Virus record (IMG/VR): IMGVR_UViG_3300021961_000535
Location: 1 to 26,573 of that record
Reading direction: 5' to 3' (one strand)
Length of the DNA: 26,573 nucleotides
Origin: a virus
Below, piece by piece: positions 1 to 8,248 of this stretch (position 1 is its first letter; each line of letters starts with the position of its first letter). The translations under genes and the position numbers were made by a program. The notes below the pieces were generated by a model. The model did not search any database and was not told the DNA's origin. It was given only the letters and a program-made list of their open reading frames with translations.

Positions 1-352
1 CCCCGCCATCCGAACAATAAGCAACATCGCCTGATGCCTTGTCCGTTCTTGCGTTTAGTTGTGCTGTGGTTTGTGGTTTTAGGTTTAGAATTTCTTCAAG
101 TTTAACCTTGCCTGTTGCAGGATCAAGTGTTAGTGCTGTTGCACTACTTGAATTGATTTCGTCAGGAAGATATGAAGCATCAATCTTTGTTGATGCGTTT
201 AGTGGTGCAACACCGCTTGCTTGTCCTCTGCCGTTGATTACCGCAGTAACTTCGTCCAATGCCGCTTTAAGATCTGCTCTTGCCGCCGCTGGACTATCCG
301 TTCCTGCGTCTAAATTTGATGTATCTATGTTACTTGCATTTCCCCAAGCCAT
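1..352 (-). CDS. Tail fibre/tip-associated structural protein, 3' end cut off
   Basis: The reading frame opens with ATG at 352 behind a GAGAGG ribosome binding site and stays open to the window edge, so only the first ~117 residues are seen. It begins MAWGNASNIDTSNLDAGTDS and continues with an Ala-rich helix and a GRGQASGVAPLNASTKI segment. That opening is common in phage virion proteins encoded near tail fibre genes, where a short N-terminal helical part is followed by a 'GVAPL..STKI....LP' linker as in fibre shafts. It lies last in the visible tail-tip operon, after a 100-bp gap from its upstream neighbour. Function beyond virion/fibre association is inference. Confidence 0.75.
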   Translation of the reverse strand, partial: MAWGNASNIDTSNLDAGTDSPAAARADLKAALDEVTAVINGRGQASGVAPLNASTKIDASYLPDEINSSSATALTLDPATGKVKLEEILNLKPQTTAQLNARTDKASGDVAYCSDGG

Positions 353-414
353 GTTATCTACCTCTCATTGTTATTTAACGTCATTGTAGCATTTACATAT
401 AAAAACGCTTGTAT

Positions 415-439
415 GACGCTTATTTTGCGTCTTAGACGC
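415..439. repeat. Overlapping inverted repeats in a 100-bp intergenic gap
   Basis: GCGTC-TTA-GACGC at 427-439 is a perfect 5-bp stem with a 3-base loop. The left half of that stem also pairs with GACGC at 415-419 around a TTATTTT loop, so the two hairpins exclude each other. On the minus strand an AAGCG plus T-run follows at about 400-410. The gap at 353-452 could hold a weak terminator for the upstream gene, a promoter for the fibre gene, or both; neither is certain. Confidence 0.35.
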
Positions 440-452
440 CATTAATTTATCT

Positions 453-1058
453 TTATACACTTGACTCATACGATGTAAATCCTGTATGTCCATGATACCA
501 AAAATTGCCAGTTCCCAAACTTGCTACCTTGTGAATATACAACGTAGGACCGTTTGCAAAAAACGTGTTAGGACCAATCAGTGTTGTTCCGCCTGCTTTT
601 ACATAATATTGATTTGTTCCTGAACCTATGCTAACAATCTGTGACATAATCAAAATTGTGCTGTTAACTGCCATATTTTGAATGTCTATGTTAACGGTTA
701 TGCCCGAAGTTCCTGTATAATTTGTCGCAAATATCAATACCGTTTTACCACTTGACAATGTTAAATTTTTTGTTCCGCCGCTGGTATAGGTTATTGTTTG
801 TAAATCACTTGCTGTCCAAGTAGGTATTCCTCCGCCTGTAGCACTAATTGTAACGCTACCAGCACTATCTGGATTTGTTACGGTGACATTATCTCCAGCA
901 ACAACATCTTGTATACCACTACCGCCCAGTGTGCCTGCGTTGTATTCAGCACCAATTGTGTTAATGGCATCAGCCATCTTTTTTAGTTCTGGTCTGCTGT
1001 CCTTGATGCTGTCATTGTCATTGTCAAAATATGAACTATCTGGTAATGTGACTGGCAT
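453..1058 (-). CDS. Putative tail tip/fibre structural protein (201 aa)
   Basis: The N-terminal ~40 residues (FDNDNDSIKDSRPELKKMAD, then INTIGAEYNAG) form a short Asp-rich stretch followed by a helix. This start is often seen in phage fibre-type proteins. The rest is Gly/Thr/Ser-rich and likely beta-structured, with one DSAG motif near residue 64. Its ATG overlaps the upstream stop by one base (TAATG at 1058), and the AAGGAG ribosome site is formed by the last codons of the upstream gene, so translation is probably coupled. The Asp-rich stretch resembles but does not match a calcium-binding loop. A role in the virion is inferred from position and composition. Confidence 0.7.
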   Translation of the reverse strand: MPVTLPDSSYFDNDNDSIKDSRPELKKMADAINTIGAEYNAGTLGGSGIQDVVAGDNVTVTNPDSAGSVTISATGGGIPTWTASDLQTITYTSGGTKNLTLSSGKTVLIFATNYTGTSGITVNIDIQNMAVNSTILIMSQIVSIGSGTNQYYVKAGGTTLIGPNTFFANGPTLYIHKVASLGTGNFWYHGHTGFTSYESSV

Positions 1059-1834
1059 TATATCTCCTTAATGCTACCATTGGCATCCGAAACAAGGCCT
1101 GGTAGTCCTGTTATGACTGCATCAAATGTGCAATCCACTGGTTTTGTTTTTCCATATGTATCAAAATCATAGATATACATAGTTATTGGATCCGTTGACT
1201 TGTCCAAATAAATCTGCGGTTTACCTGTTAGCGTTGTAGAACTTGCTACATAAACTTCACCAGCACTATCATCACTTGCCACATATCCACTTGCCACGTA
1301 TGTGTTAGAACCAATCAAAGGTTGGCATACAGCACTTGTAATCTTGCTTAATGTTGAATTAACGCTTAATTCTCTAACACCTGTGCTACCTGTTAGCGTT
1401 GCAGAACTTACACTACTAACGGTTTCAACCCTTTTGCCTGTTGTTAAATCTGTTCTTATACCCAATATAACAGGTGCAGTATCTCCTGCACTATCATTGG
1501 ACACGCTTACGGTAAATTGAAAATATCTACCTCTAACACCGCTTAATGTTTGGCTTGGTGTTACATTAATCTGTTGCGGACTTACAATAACACCGCCTGA
1601 AATTGCGTCACCATAGTATACGGTTATGTTAGCAGGAAAGTTTGCTTCTACATCAGTCAAATAGTTAATGTCTTCTATTCTACCAAAATCTACCACGTTG
1701 GTTGTAAATGTTAAAGGACTTGCAGGAGTAAGATTCCAAGAGGTATAGGTATCCCAACCACCTGTTAGGTCCGCCCAAGTTTCGGTGCTTTTGGCTTGAT
1801 ATACTCCTTCAGCAAAATAACCATTTCCTGCCAT
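1058..1834 (-). CDS. Putative tail tip structural protein (258 aa)
   Basis: A soluble, Thr/Val/Ser-rich protein with the look of beta-sandwich virion proteins. It carries two DSAG motifs (encoded at 1259-1270 and 1484-1495). It sits directly downstream of the gpJ-like hub gene: ATG at 1834 follows the hub's TAA at 1836, and the hub's last codons supply a TAGGAG ribosome site. In phages, genes in this slot after gpJ usually encode proteins added to the tail tip or fibre base. I do not recognise a named family. There is no signal peptide or membrane segment. Confidence 0.7.
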   Translation of the reverse strand: MAGNGYFAEGVYQAKSTETWADLTGGWDTYTSWNLTPASPLTFTTNVVDFGRIEDINYLTDVEANFPANITVYYGDAISGGVIVSPQQINVTPSQTLSGVRGRYFQFTVSVSNDSAGDTAPVILGIRTDLTTGKRVETVSSVSSATLTGSTGVRELSVNSTLSKITSAVCQPLIGSNTYVASGYVASDDSAGEVYVASSTTLTGKPQIYLDKSTDPITMYIYDFDTYGKTKPVDCTFDAVITGLPGLVSDANGSIKEI

Positions 1835-1835
1835 C

Positions 1836-4100
1836 TTATGCTCCTAAACTATGTGATGTAATCACACTATTTGCGTTTGCGGCTGGCGTAATAAATGAAC
1901 TTATGTTTTGATTTACGTGATTGACAAATGCCGTAATAGTTTTTTCATTTTTTGTTTTACCAGCAATAGGATCATAATAAGAATATACCTGTCCTAGGTC
2001 ACTATCATCAGGAAATTCAAATTCTTCACCGTTTAATCTTTTAACCCATTTGTATCTAAAAAATTTACTTGCACGGATATCAACGTGTGCATCATAAAAA
2101 CCCCAAAAACCACGACTTTCACTAAAACTTGCACCATTTACATTGCCTCTAACATTGTATTCAGTGGTCCATTGCACATAATATGTTGATGTTCCTTTTC
2201 TATTAAACCAATTTTCTTCGCGAAGGAAATTTACCAATCTATCCTCAGGTTGATTAAGTTGTAAACGCAAATAATAATACGGTTCACCATTAAAGGCATA
2301 ATTCGGCCCACTTATTTCATACCAAGGTGTTCCACCTGTTTGTGCTCTCATACCTAGACCTGCATTTTGATCTCCATACCAAAGGTTATCTAGTGTATAT
2401 CCATAGGCATATGGTGATTTGTTTGTAAACAGATTGATACCATTAATTGGTCTATCCCAACTTGGTGGTAATTCATTGTTAGGTCCTTCGCCCGCACTAT
2501 CTTCATCTGGATCGTTAGGCGGAACAACACCAATTGGATTTACTGGTAGTGGACGCACATAAGGAATAATTGTAAATTCGTCTGGTAGATATAAACTTGG
2601 TGGTGTTTCCACCTGTTCACCTGTTGTAAACGGATACAATGTAGCATCGTGTTCAACAGCATCCATATCAACCGTTGCGTCCGCGTTAAGTTTTAATCCT
2701 ACAACACGAAATGTCTTTTGATTAAAATTAAGGATAGTATCAGTCACCCTAATAATGTCACCAATCTCAACATCCATCAATTCCTGTGAACCTTTAAAAT
2801 TAATCTGTCTTTGTGATCTTGATTTGTCATAGATCATTTGTGCCATGTCATATGCAATGGCTTTGTTGGTTAGTGTGTTAAATGTAAACTCACCTGTTAG
2901 CACTTCTTCATCATCAGCGGTTTGATCTCCACTTCTGTTAAACACAACCTGCTGTGAACTAAAGTTTAGATCAGGATCAATGTAGTTTACCAATACCTGA
3001 TTGTATTTTGAAGTCTTTGTTTCACCATTTAATTTTATGCCGCCAATGATGTTTGATTTTGTTACATCATATGCAACACTTACGGTAGCACTTGTAATAT
3101 CCGTTGGATTTCCACCATCTTCTACCTTTAGTTTATAGCGTCCCTGCACAAAAGGCATAATGCCTCTGCTTCCTGCTAGTAAAATTTTTGTGTTGTCAAT
3201 TACCTTGCTTCTTGTGTCCAATACAGCATTTAAGGTCAGTGCTCTACCTGACTGGCTGTTGGAATAGTTTACGGTTTGTTCAAACTTGTTAGCCGCTACC
3301 TTAAAACTATCAGCATCAATTTCTTCCTTGGCAAAACCCGCACCATATCTTGGATTAAGCATATAGTCCAACAGGCAGTTTGCTGGATTGAAACTATAAC
3401 CTTTTGTTAGGTTAGCATAGTCGGCACTTAATGTTGCCCCACCTGCGTGATTACGCACATCATACACCTTTTTGCCCAACACGTCAAATTCAACTTTGGG
3501 AATACCACCACTAAATGGATTGTTGTTGGCATCATCCTGTGTTTTAATTTCTTTCCATTCAAAACGCATTACAGCATAGGCAACACCCGGCAGTTTACGT
3601 TGTTTTATTGGCCAAGTGGGTGTTTCATTTGCCAATGAACTTTGTGCTTGTCCTTCACTGCCTGAAAATAATTGCATTTGAATTCTGTCTTTGTAACGTC
3701 CTTCAGTAACATTGATTGTAGAATTAAACGCATACTTGTTTGTCGGTAATGGTAAGTCCACATCATTAACAAGTATACGTTTAATCCCTTCTATCTCACC
3801 CTCGCATATGGCATACACAATATAAAGATACTTGTTAGACGTTCCGTTTGTTTCAGCAAATATAATTGATCCACCTACACGTCTATATCCATAGATAACA
3901 GGAATAGCAACGTTGGTTCCTTGTTTGTTAACCTTAACACCCTGTGCTTCTTGTTCGGGGTTGTTAACACTGGGCATATCCAATGCACCAAATGGTGATA
4001 ACACAAATCCAACAACGTCGCCAACAAAACTTACAACCGCCTTAACGGCACCTACAATAACTTTGACAACCTTTTTGAATACTTTTGAAACACCACCCAT
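1836..4100 (-). CDS. gpJ-like tail tip / host specificity (central hub) protein
   Basis: At 754 aa this is the largest tip protein. Residues ~5-35 are Val/Ala/Gly-rich and hydrophobic. Around residues 50-80 comes the segment NKQGTNVAIPVIYGYRRVGG, the characteristic start of lambda gpJ-type hub proteins ('IPVVYG.RRVGG'). The middle contains hub-like sheet regions and a GDIIRVTD element (near residue 450) typical of phage tail hubs. The C-terminal third after a Pro-rich linker at ~520-550, which contains DSAG, is rich in Trp and Tyr and may carry receptor contact. Shorter than lambda gpJ (1132 aa), with no obvious fibronectin repeats. The start is fixed by a TAATG overlap with the upstream gene at 4100. 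Confidence 0.85.
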   Translation of the reverse strand: MGGVSKVFKKVVKVIVGAVKAVVSFVGDVVGFVLSPFGALDMPSVNNPEQEAQGVKVNKQGTNVAIPVIYGYRRVGGSIIFAETNGTSNKYLYIVYAICEGEIEGIKRILVNDVDLPLPTNKYAFNSTINVTEGRYKDRIQMQLFSGSEGQAQSSLANETPTWPIKQRKLPGVAYAVMRFEWKEIKTQDDANNNPFSGGIPKVEFDVLGKKVYDVRNHAGGATLSADYANLTKGYSFNPANCLLDYMLNPRYGAGFAKEEIDADSFKVAANKFEQTVNYSNSQSGRALTLNAVLDTRSKVIDNTKILLAGSRGIMPFVQGRYKLKVEDGGNPTDITSATVSVAYDVTKSNIIGGIKLNGETKTSKYNQVLVNYIDPDLNFSSQQVVFNRSGDQTADDEEVLTGEFTFNTLTNKAIAYDMAQMIYDKSRSQRQINFKGSQELMDVEIGDIIRVTDTILNFNQKTFRVVGLKLNADATVDMDAVEHDATLYPFTTGEQVETPPSLYLPDEFTIIPYVRPLPVNPIGVVPPNDPDEDSAGEGPNNELPPSWDRPINGINLFTNKSPYAYGYTLDNLWYGDQNAGLGMRAQTGGTPWYEISGPNYAFNGEPYYYLRLQLNQPEDRLVNFLREENWFNRKGTSTYYVQWTTEYNVRGNVNGASFSESRGFWGFYDAHVDIRASKFFRYKWVKRLNGEEFEFPDDSDLGQVYSYYDPIAGKTKNEKTITAFVNHVNQNISSFITPAANANSVITSHSLGA

Positions 4101-4576
4101 TATTCAAGTTCCTTCACGTAATGGTATCCAACTTCTTCCATACCCTGTTTTTTAAAAAAGATTTTGCCACGTTTAACATAATCTTCTACCTGTTTAAATT
4201 CGTCATTGTATAACATAGTTGATGCCTGCACATATAAACAACCATTGTTTCTAAACCATCTAACAGCCGCTTCATACATATCCTTGGCTAACCAAATATT
4301 TCTAACATCAGGATCAATATAAAACATAACAATTTCACCATATAATCTATTGTTCCATAATTTTTCATTTAATTGTGCTATACAATAACCTTTAATCTCA
4401 TTGTCTTCATCAACCACAAACACCTTAACATCAGGACTAATAATACATTGACGCATCTGTTTCTTAACGTGTATTTCATCTATGTTGTCATAGTCTTGTA
4501 TTTGTGCATCAACGGCGTGTTTTCTAATACACTTTAACCAAAGATCCATTTCAGAAACATCTATTTCTCTAATCAT
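4100..4576 (-). CDS. GNAT-fold acetyltransferase-like protein inside the tail-tip operon
   Basis: 158 aa from the ATG at 4576, preferred over an upstream in-frame ATG at 4591 because it forms the TAATG overlap seen across this operon. Residues 51-70 (KVFVVDEDNEIKGYCIAQ) match the central beta hairpin of GNAT proteins, 80-112 the beta4-loop-alpha3 motif A, and 138-156 (FFKKQGMEEVGYHYVKEL) the classic final strand region. The acetyl-CoA pyrophosphate loop, usually R/Q-x-x-G-x-G/A, reads RNIWLA at 92-97 with no glycine, so catalysis is doubtful. In lambda-like tails this position holds the NlpC/P60 peptidase; none is seen here. It could be a structural or chaperone-like use of the fold. Confidence 0.75.
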   Translation of the reverse strand: MIREIDVSEMDLWLKCIRKHAVDAQIQDYDNIDEIHVKKQMRQCIISPDVKVFVVDEDNEIKGYCIAQLNEKLWNNRLYGEIVMFYIDPDVRNIWLAKDMYEAAVRWFRNNGCLYVQASTMLYNDEFKQVEDYVKRGKIFFKKQGMEEVGYHYVKELE

Positions 4577-5139
4577 TATTTCTGTCCCCATTTTAAATCG
4601 TTAAGTGTTTCGTGTGAATATTCCATGCCAAAGTCCGTTGGATATTCTCTTTGAAAATTTGCTATGTTAGTTCTTCTACCAACCACCTTATCAAAGTTTG
4701 CAAATTGACTTACAACCTCATAGGTAATGGTTGCTGTTTCGTCAGCATCGGTAACACTATAACCACCAACTCTACCCTTGAATAATGTGACAGGAGTTCC
4801 AACAATTGAATTGTCTGTTGGATTTATAAATGCTCTGCGTATTTCTACTGGTTGGTTAATTTGTTCTGAACGAGCAAATGTTGTGACGTTTGAAACATCC
4901 AATGCACTAATTTGTAAATTGACGTTTGTAATTTGTAATTCACCAGTTTCTTGTGCTTCACTAACACCTAAAAAGTTGCCCTGTGCTTCATAGGTATTTG
5001 AATTGTAATCTACATCAAAAGGACCGTCAGTGTAGTAGATTGTGCTGGATCCGTTTACACCAATATCAACCAATAAGAACGATACGAGAGCATCGCCGGC
5101 AAGGTATGTGTTAACACTTGAATCCAACCCTCTTGACAT
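4576..5139 (-). CDS. Minor tail / tail tip protein, DUF2163-like
   Basis: 187 aa. The opening (LVSFLLVDIGVNG plus an aromatic YYTDGPFDVDYNSNTY stretch) and the late motif RRTNIANFQREYPTDFGMEY resemble the DUF2163/BR0599-type tail-tip proteins, whose members have a conserved R..N....F..D.GF..E segment. In gene order it lies between the distal-tail-like protein and the GNAT/gpJ genes, the expected place for a gpL-like tip protein. Lambda gpL carries Cys residues for an iron-sulfur cluster; this protein has none. Coupled to both neighbours by TAATG overlaps at 5139 and 4576. Confidence 0.65.
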   Translation of the reverse strand: MSRGLDSSVNTYLAGDALVSFLLVDIGVNGSSTIYYTDGPFDVDYNSNTYEAQGNFLGVSEAQETGELQITNVNLQISALDVSNVTTFARSEQINQPVEIRRAFINPTDNSIVGTPVTLFKGRVGGYSVTDADETATITYEVVSQFANFDKVVGRRTNIANFQREYPTDFGMEYSHETLNDLKWGQK

Positions 5140-5765
5140 TAGATAGTCTCCTGTATGTCGATTTCATAATCTACCAATCCGTCATTCCTATAACCAAATT
5201 CTTGTAAATCACCTGTTAGTATCATTCTAAAAGGCACACTTGAAAATATAACCTGTTCGCCACCCGCTGACTCTTGACTAACAACATCATTAACCAATGC
5301 AGGTGTAATGTTTAATGTAGCATCACCTCCAGCATCCGTGTTGATGTCTGTGCTTACCATATACACTTTAGTATGATTACCAAATCTTATAACATCACCA
5401 GCCTTGAATAATTCTCCGCTGATTACATTTGAATTAACAGATAGCGTTGTTGCACCCGCACTTGCATCTGAAGTCACATAGCAGTTTTGACTAGCAACGT
5501 TTGGACTTGTGCTTGTGGAAATTGTGGGAAATACAATATCAAATTCGTTTAGACTACCTTGACAACGTGCAATAAAAGCCTGTATAGGTTTAAATTCTGC
5601 AAGGGTCATTGTTGGAAAACTTAACGTAGCACTCCAAATAGTTGTTGAATTTGTAGCACGAATTATTCTGCCACTTGCTGTTTCTGTTTTTTTGGTTGCC
5701 GTGTTTTGTTTGAAGTTAATAGCACGGGTTCCTACCGATATTGGAAAATTTCCTATGTAAGCCAT
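5139..5765 (-). CDS. Distal tail / minor tail protein-like
   Basis: 208 aa, immediately downstream of the tape measure gene and coupled to it by a TAATG overlap at 5765. The pattern 'FPTMTLAEFKPIQAFIARCQGSLNEF' (two parts, residues ~50-75), followed by an inserted domain and ending 'QEFGYRNDGLVDYEIDIQE', matches the minor tail proteins that follow tape measures in many siphoviruses, where the protein caps the tube and joins it to the tip. Residues ~95-165 look like an inserted beta domain (GDVIRFGNHTKVYMV). One ESAG tetrapeptide is present. Assignment is by position and general sequence character. Confidence 0.65.
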   Translation of the reverse strand: MAYIGNFPISVGTRAINFKQNTATKKTETASGRIIRATNSTTIWSATLSFPTMTLAEFKPIQAFIARCQGSLNEFDIVFPTISTSTSPNVASQNCYVTSDASAGATTLSVNSNVISGELFKAGDVIRFGNHTKVYMVSTDINTDAGGDATLNITPALVNDVVSQESAGGEQVIFSSVPFRMILTGDLQEFGYRNDGLVDYEIDIQETI

Positions 5766-8248
5766 TACGCTGTTACTCCTGTTCTACCACGTTTGTTCAT
5801 TGCTTGATTGATGATGCCAACAATAGTTCCTCTTCTATTAATTAACAGATCATCAAAGCCTTCGGCATCAACCGTGGATATGTTGAAGTTAACCGTGACT
5901 GGTTGATTGTTTCCGCCCATACCTTCAATTGCTGTTGCAACTTCTCTTGGTATAACCGTGCTTGGTTGTTTAGGAACAATAAGTTCAGGTCCGTCTTCAC
6001 CTACTAACGCAGGTTGTCCTTGACCAATTACACCACCTCGCTGTGCCGGTTGTGCTCTAATAGCCGCCACCTGTGCAAAACCTGCCGCAACGGTTGCCGC
6101 CGCCGCAATAAAGTTAAATGGTGGTGGATAACTTGCTAATGCTTTTGTGGCACCTTGGTATGTGTTAATAATTGCTTGAACAATAGCCGCCGCTTTTGCC
6201 AACCTTGCATATTTTTTATCCATAGCCGCCAAACTTGAAAAGAATGTTGAGGCATTGTCTGCCATAAATTGATATTTTTCTGCTGTAGATTTCTTTTCAA
6301 AATCAATTCTACTCTTAACGTATTTTTCTTCACGTTCTTGTTGACCAATGCGTTGAAGATTTGCTTTTTCATCTTCAGATAGCATTTGACCATTAACTGC
6401 TTTATATTTGTTTAATCTATATTCTAAACTTGCTTCAAACAATTTATCCTGTCTTTTATTAAAGTCTTCAAATATTTTTAATCTTTCATTTTCTGCTTGA
6501 AGAAGTATTGCACTTAATGCCTGTTGTTTTTCTGTTTCTGAAAGTAATGTGTTTTCATTAACCTGTTTTTCAACTTCACGTCTTGCAGTTTCTAAATCAT
6601 TTAAACTATCAATTAAATATTTTGGTGTTAATTGTTGGAATGATTTACTAAAACTTGCAACTAAATCTTGTTGTGCTTTTGTAAGTTGATTTGTGGCTTC
6701 AGTTGCACCAAACAAACCACCTGCCGCATCATCTGCCGCATCTCCTTGATCACCTAATGCTTTATTGGTAGCAATTAAGGCATCATAAGTTTCTCTTGCT
6801 TTCTTTTCTGCTTCATCATAAGTTAAACCAGCATTTGTCCAAGCAGTTGTTAAATCATTAAGTAAAAGTTGACCTTCTTGAATAGCGGATTTAGCCAATT
6901 CATTGCCGTCAACCCATTCCATAACAGCATCTTTGGCATCACCTATTTTTTCTTCAACAAATTCATAACCTGATATAGCAAGATCTTTTAATCCGTCTCT
7001 TACCTGTTTACCAGTGACTTCTATTTCTTCTAAACCTGGAATAAATCTTGCAATAGCATTGTATCCTGAAATGATACCTTCAACAAAACTATCAAAAATA
7101 CCTGTGACAAAGTCAATTGCTCTACCAAGTTGATTTTTAAAATATGTTGCTATGCTACCTGCTACAGCACCAAGTTTTTTCAATACAGCACTAACCTGTG
7201 CAATAGTTCTACCCAATCCATTTTCCATAGATAGGTATGTGATTAAACTTGCGGCCGCTACTGCTAACAATCCTAATGGATTTCTTGCCATAGCAAGTGT
7301 TAAACTTTTAACACCATTTGTCACCATCTGCAATACTTTTACAAGTCCTGCACCACCTAATACAGCAATAGCAATCTTGGCACCTTGAATAAATTTGCCC
7401 ATATCAAAACTAGATTCTTTAATAAATTCATTAAGTTTAAAGAACATAAAGCCAAGTTCTTCACCAATTGTTTGAGCAAGTCCATTTGAACTTTGAACTA
7501 TGCTTGTGAATGTTTTGGCTAATTGTGTAAGTGCTAAACCTAATCCGCTTTCACCTATTGTAGCAGAGAACTTATCAGTAGCATCTTTTAGATTTGATAA
7601 CGCACCTGTTAGTGTGTTAGATTGACGTTCAATACCACCTGCAAATTCTGTCTTACCAATTTGATCAATTAATTTGATAATACTTCTACCATCATTTGCA
7701 ACGGTTGTTGTTGTTCCTTTGAAATTTACTTTTAATTTGTCGCCTTCAACCTTTACCTTAATACCCAATTGTTTGAGCATTTCAAATTCGCCGGTTGTGG
7801 CGTTGAATACTGCTTGTGCGACGTCGTCTATACGTTTGCCCATACCAGCCGCTATGTTGCCCACGTTTGTCATAAACTCCGTGGTTGGATTTAGACCAGC
7901 ATTTTTAAATTTAATAAATGCTTCTGTAACTTCATCTAATTGGAACGGGGTGCCAGCCGTAAAATCTTCAATGAGTTTGAAGGATCTTGCGGCTTTGGCA
8001 GTATTACCTTCGATGGTGACTAATGTTGCTCTTAAGTCTTCAAAACGTCTTGAAACGTTGATTACTCCTGATGCAACCCTACCTAAACCTAAACCAGCAA
8101 AAACCCCTGCCGCTAATCCGGCAATAGATCTAAATGTATTGTCTACACTTTTTGCACGTTTTTCAACCTTAGATAAATTAGCATTGATTTTACCCAATGC
8201 CTGTTGCGTTTTATCTACGGCCCTTATTTCTACGGTCTGTGTTGCCAC
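5765..8248 (-). CDS. Tape measure protein
   Basis: 827 aa and the longest gene here. It sets tail length and fills the tube; at the usual ~1.5 angstrom per residue the tail would be near 120 nm. The N-terminus is helical (AVDKTQQALGKINANLSKVE, a coiled-coil lead), then a tape-measure core 'RRFEDLRATLVTIEGNT....DFTAGTPFQLDEVTEAFIKF'. Several hydrophobic stretches follow (~42-65, ~290-310, ~320-340), then long charged helices (~540-670), an Ala-rich part and a C-terminal 'GEDGPELIVP' motif typical of tape measures. The start is GTG at 8248, with AGGAGG 7-8 bases upstream. It overlaps the end of the frameshifted chaperone by 38 bases. Confidence 0.95.
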   Translation of the reverse strand: MATQTVEIRAVDKTQQALGKINANLSKVEKRAKSVDNTFRSIAGLAAGVFAGLGLGRVASGVINVSRRFEDLRATLVTIEGNTAKAARSFKLIEDFTAGTPFQLDEVTEAFIKFKNAGLNPTTEFMTNVGNIAAGMGKRIDDVAQAVFNATTGEFEMLKQLGIKVKVEGDKLKVNFKGTTTTVANDGRSIIKLIDQIGKTEFAGGIERQSNTLTGALSNLKDATDKFSATIGESGLGLALTQLAKTFTSIVQSSNGLAQTIGEELGFMFFKLNEFIKESSFDMGKFIQGAKIAIAVLGGAGLVKVLQMVTNGVKSLTLAMARNPLGLLAVAAASLITYLSMENGLGRTIAQVSAVLKKLGAVAGSIATYFKNQLGRAIDFVTGIFDSFVEGIISGYNAIARFIPGLEEIEVTGKQVRDGLKDLAISGYEFVEEKIGDAKDAVMEWVDGNELAKSAIQEGQLLLNDLTTAWTNAGLTYDEAEKKARETYDALIATNKALGDQGDAADDAAGGLFGATEATNQLTKAQQDLVASFSKSFQQLTPKYLIDSLNDLETARREVEKQVNENTLLSETEKQQALSAILLQAENERLKIFEDFNKRQDKLFEASLEYRLNKYKAVNGQMLSEDEKANLQRIGQQEREEKYVKSRIDFEKKSTAEKYQFMADNASTFFSSLAAMDKKYARLAKAAAIVQAIINTYQGATKALASYPPPFNFIAAAATVAAGFAQVAAIRAQPAQRGGVIGQGQPALVGEDGPELIVPKQPSTVIPREVATAIEGMGGNNQPVTVNFNISTVDAEGFDDLLINRRGTIVGIINQAMNKRGRTGVTA

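Noticed and set aside
39-389. A 116-residue plus-strand open frame at the left edge
   Set aside because: Antisense to the minus-strand fibre gene with a good ribosome site; its residue makeup is a shadow of Ala/Ser/Thr-rich coding.
1000-1045. Asp-rich stretch near the N-terminus of the 201-aa protein as a calcium-binding loop
   Set aside because: The spacing is one residue off an EF-hand and the expected Gly is Ser; similar stretches occur in fibre proteins without being loops of this kind.
4574-4591. Upstream ATG at 4591 as start of the GNAT-like gene
   Set aside because: The ATG at 4576 makes the TAATG overlap used throughout this operon; the longer form would overlap the neighbour by 16 bases without a ribosome site.
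6136-6393. An 85-residue minus-strand frame inside the tape measure gene
   Set aside because: Out-of-frame overlap wholly inside a large gene; Gln/Lys-rich shadow of helical coding and no initiation signal.
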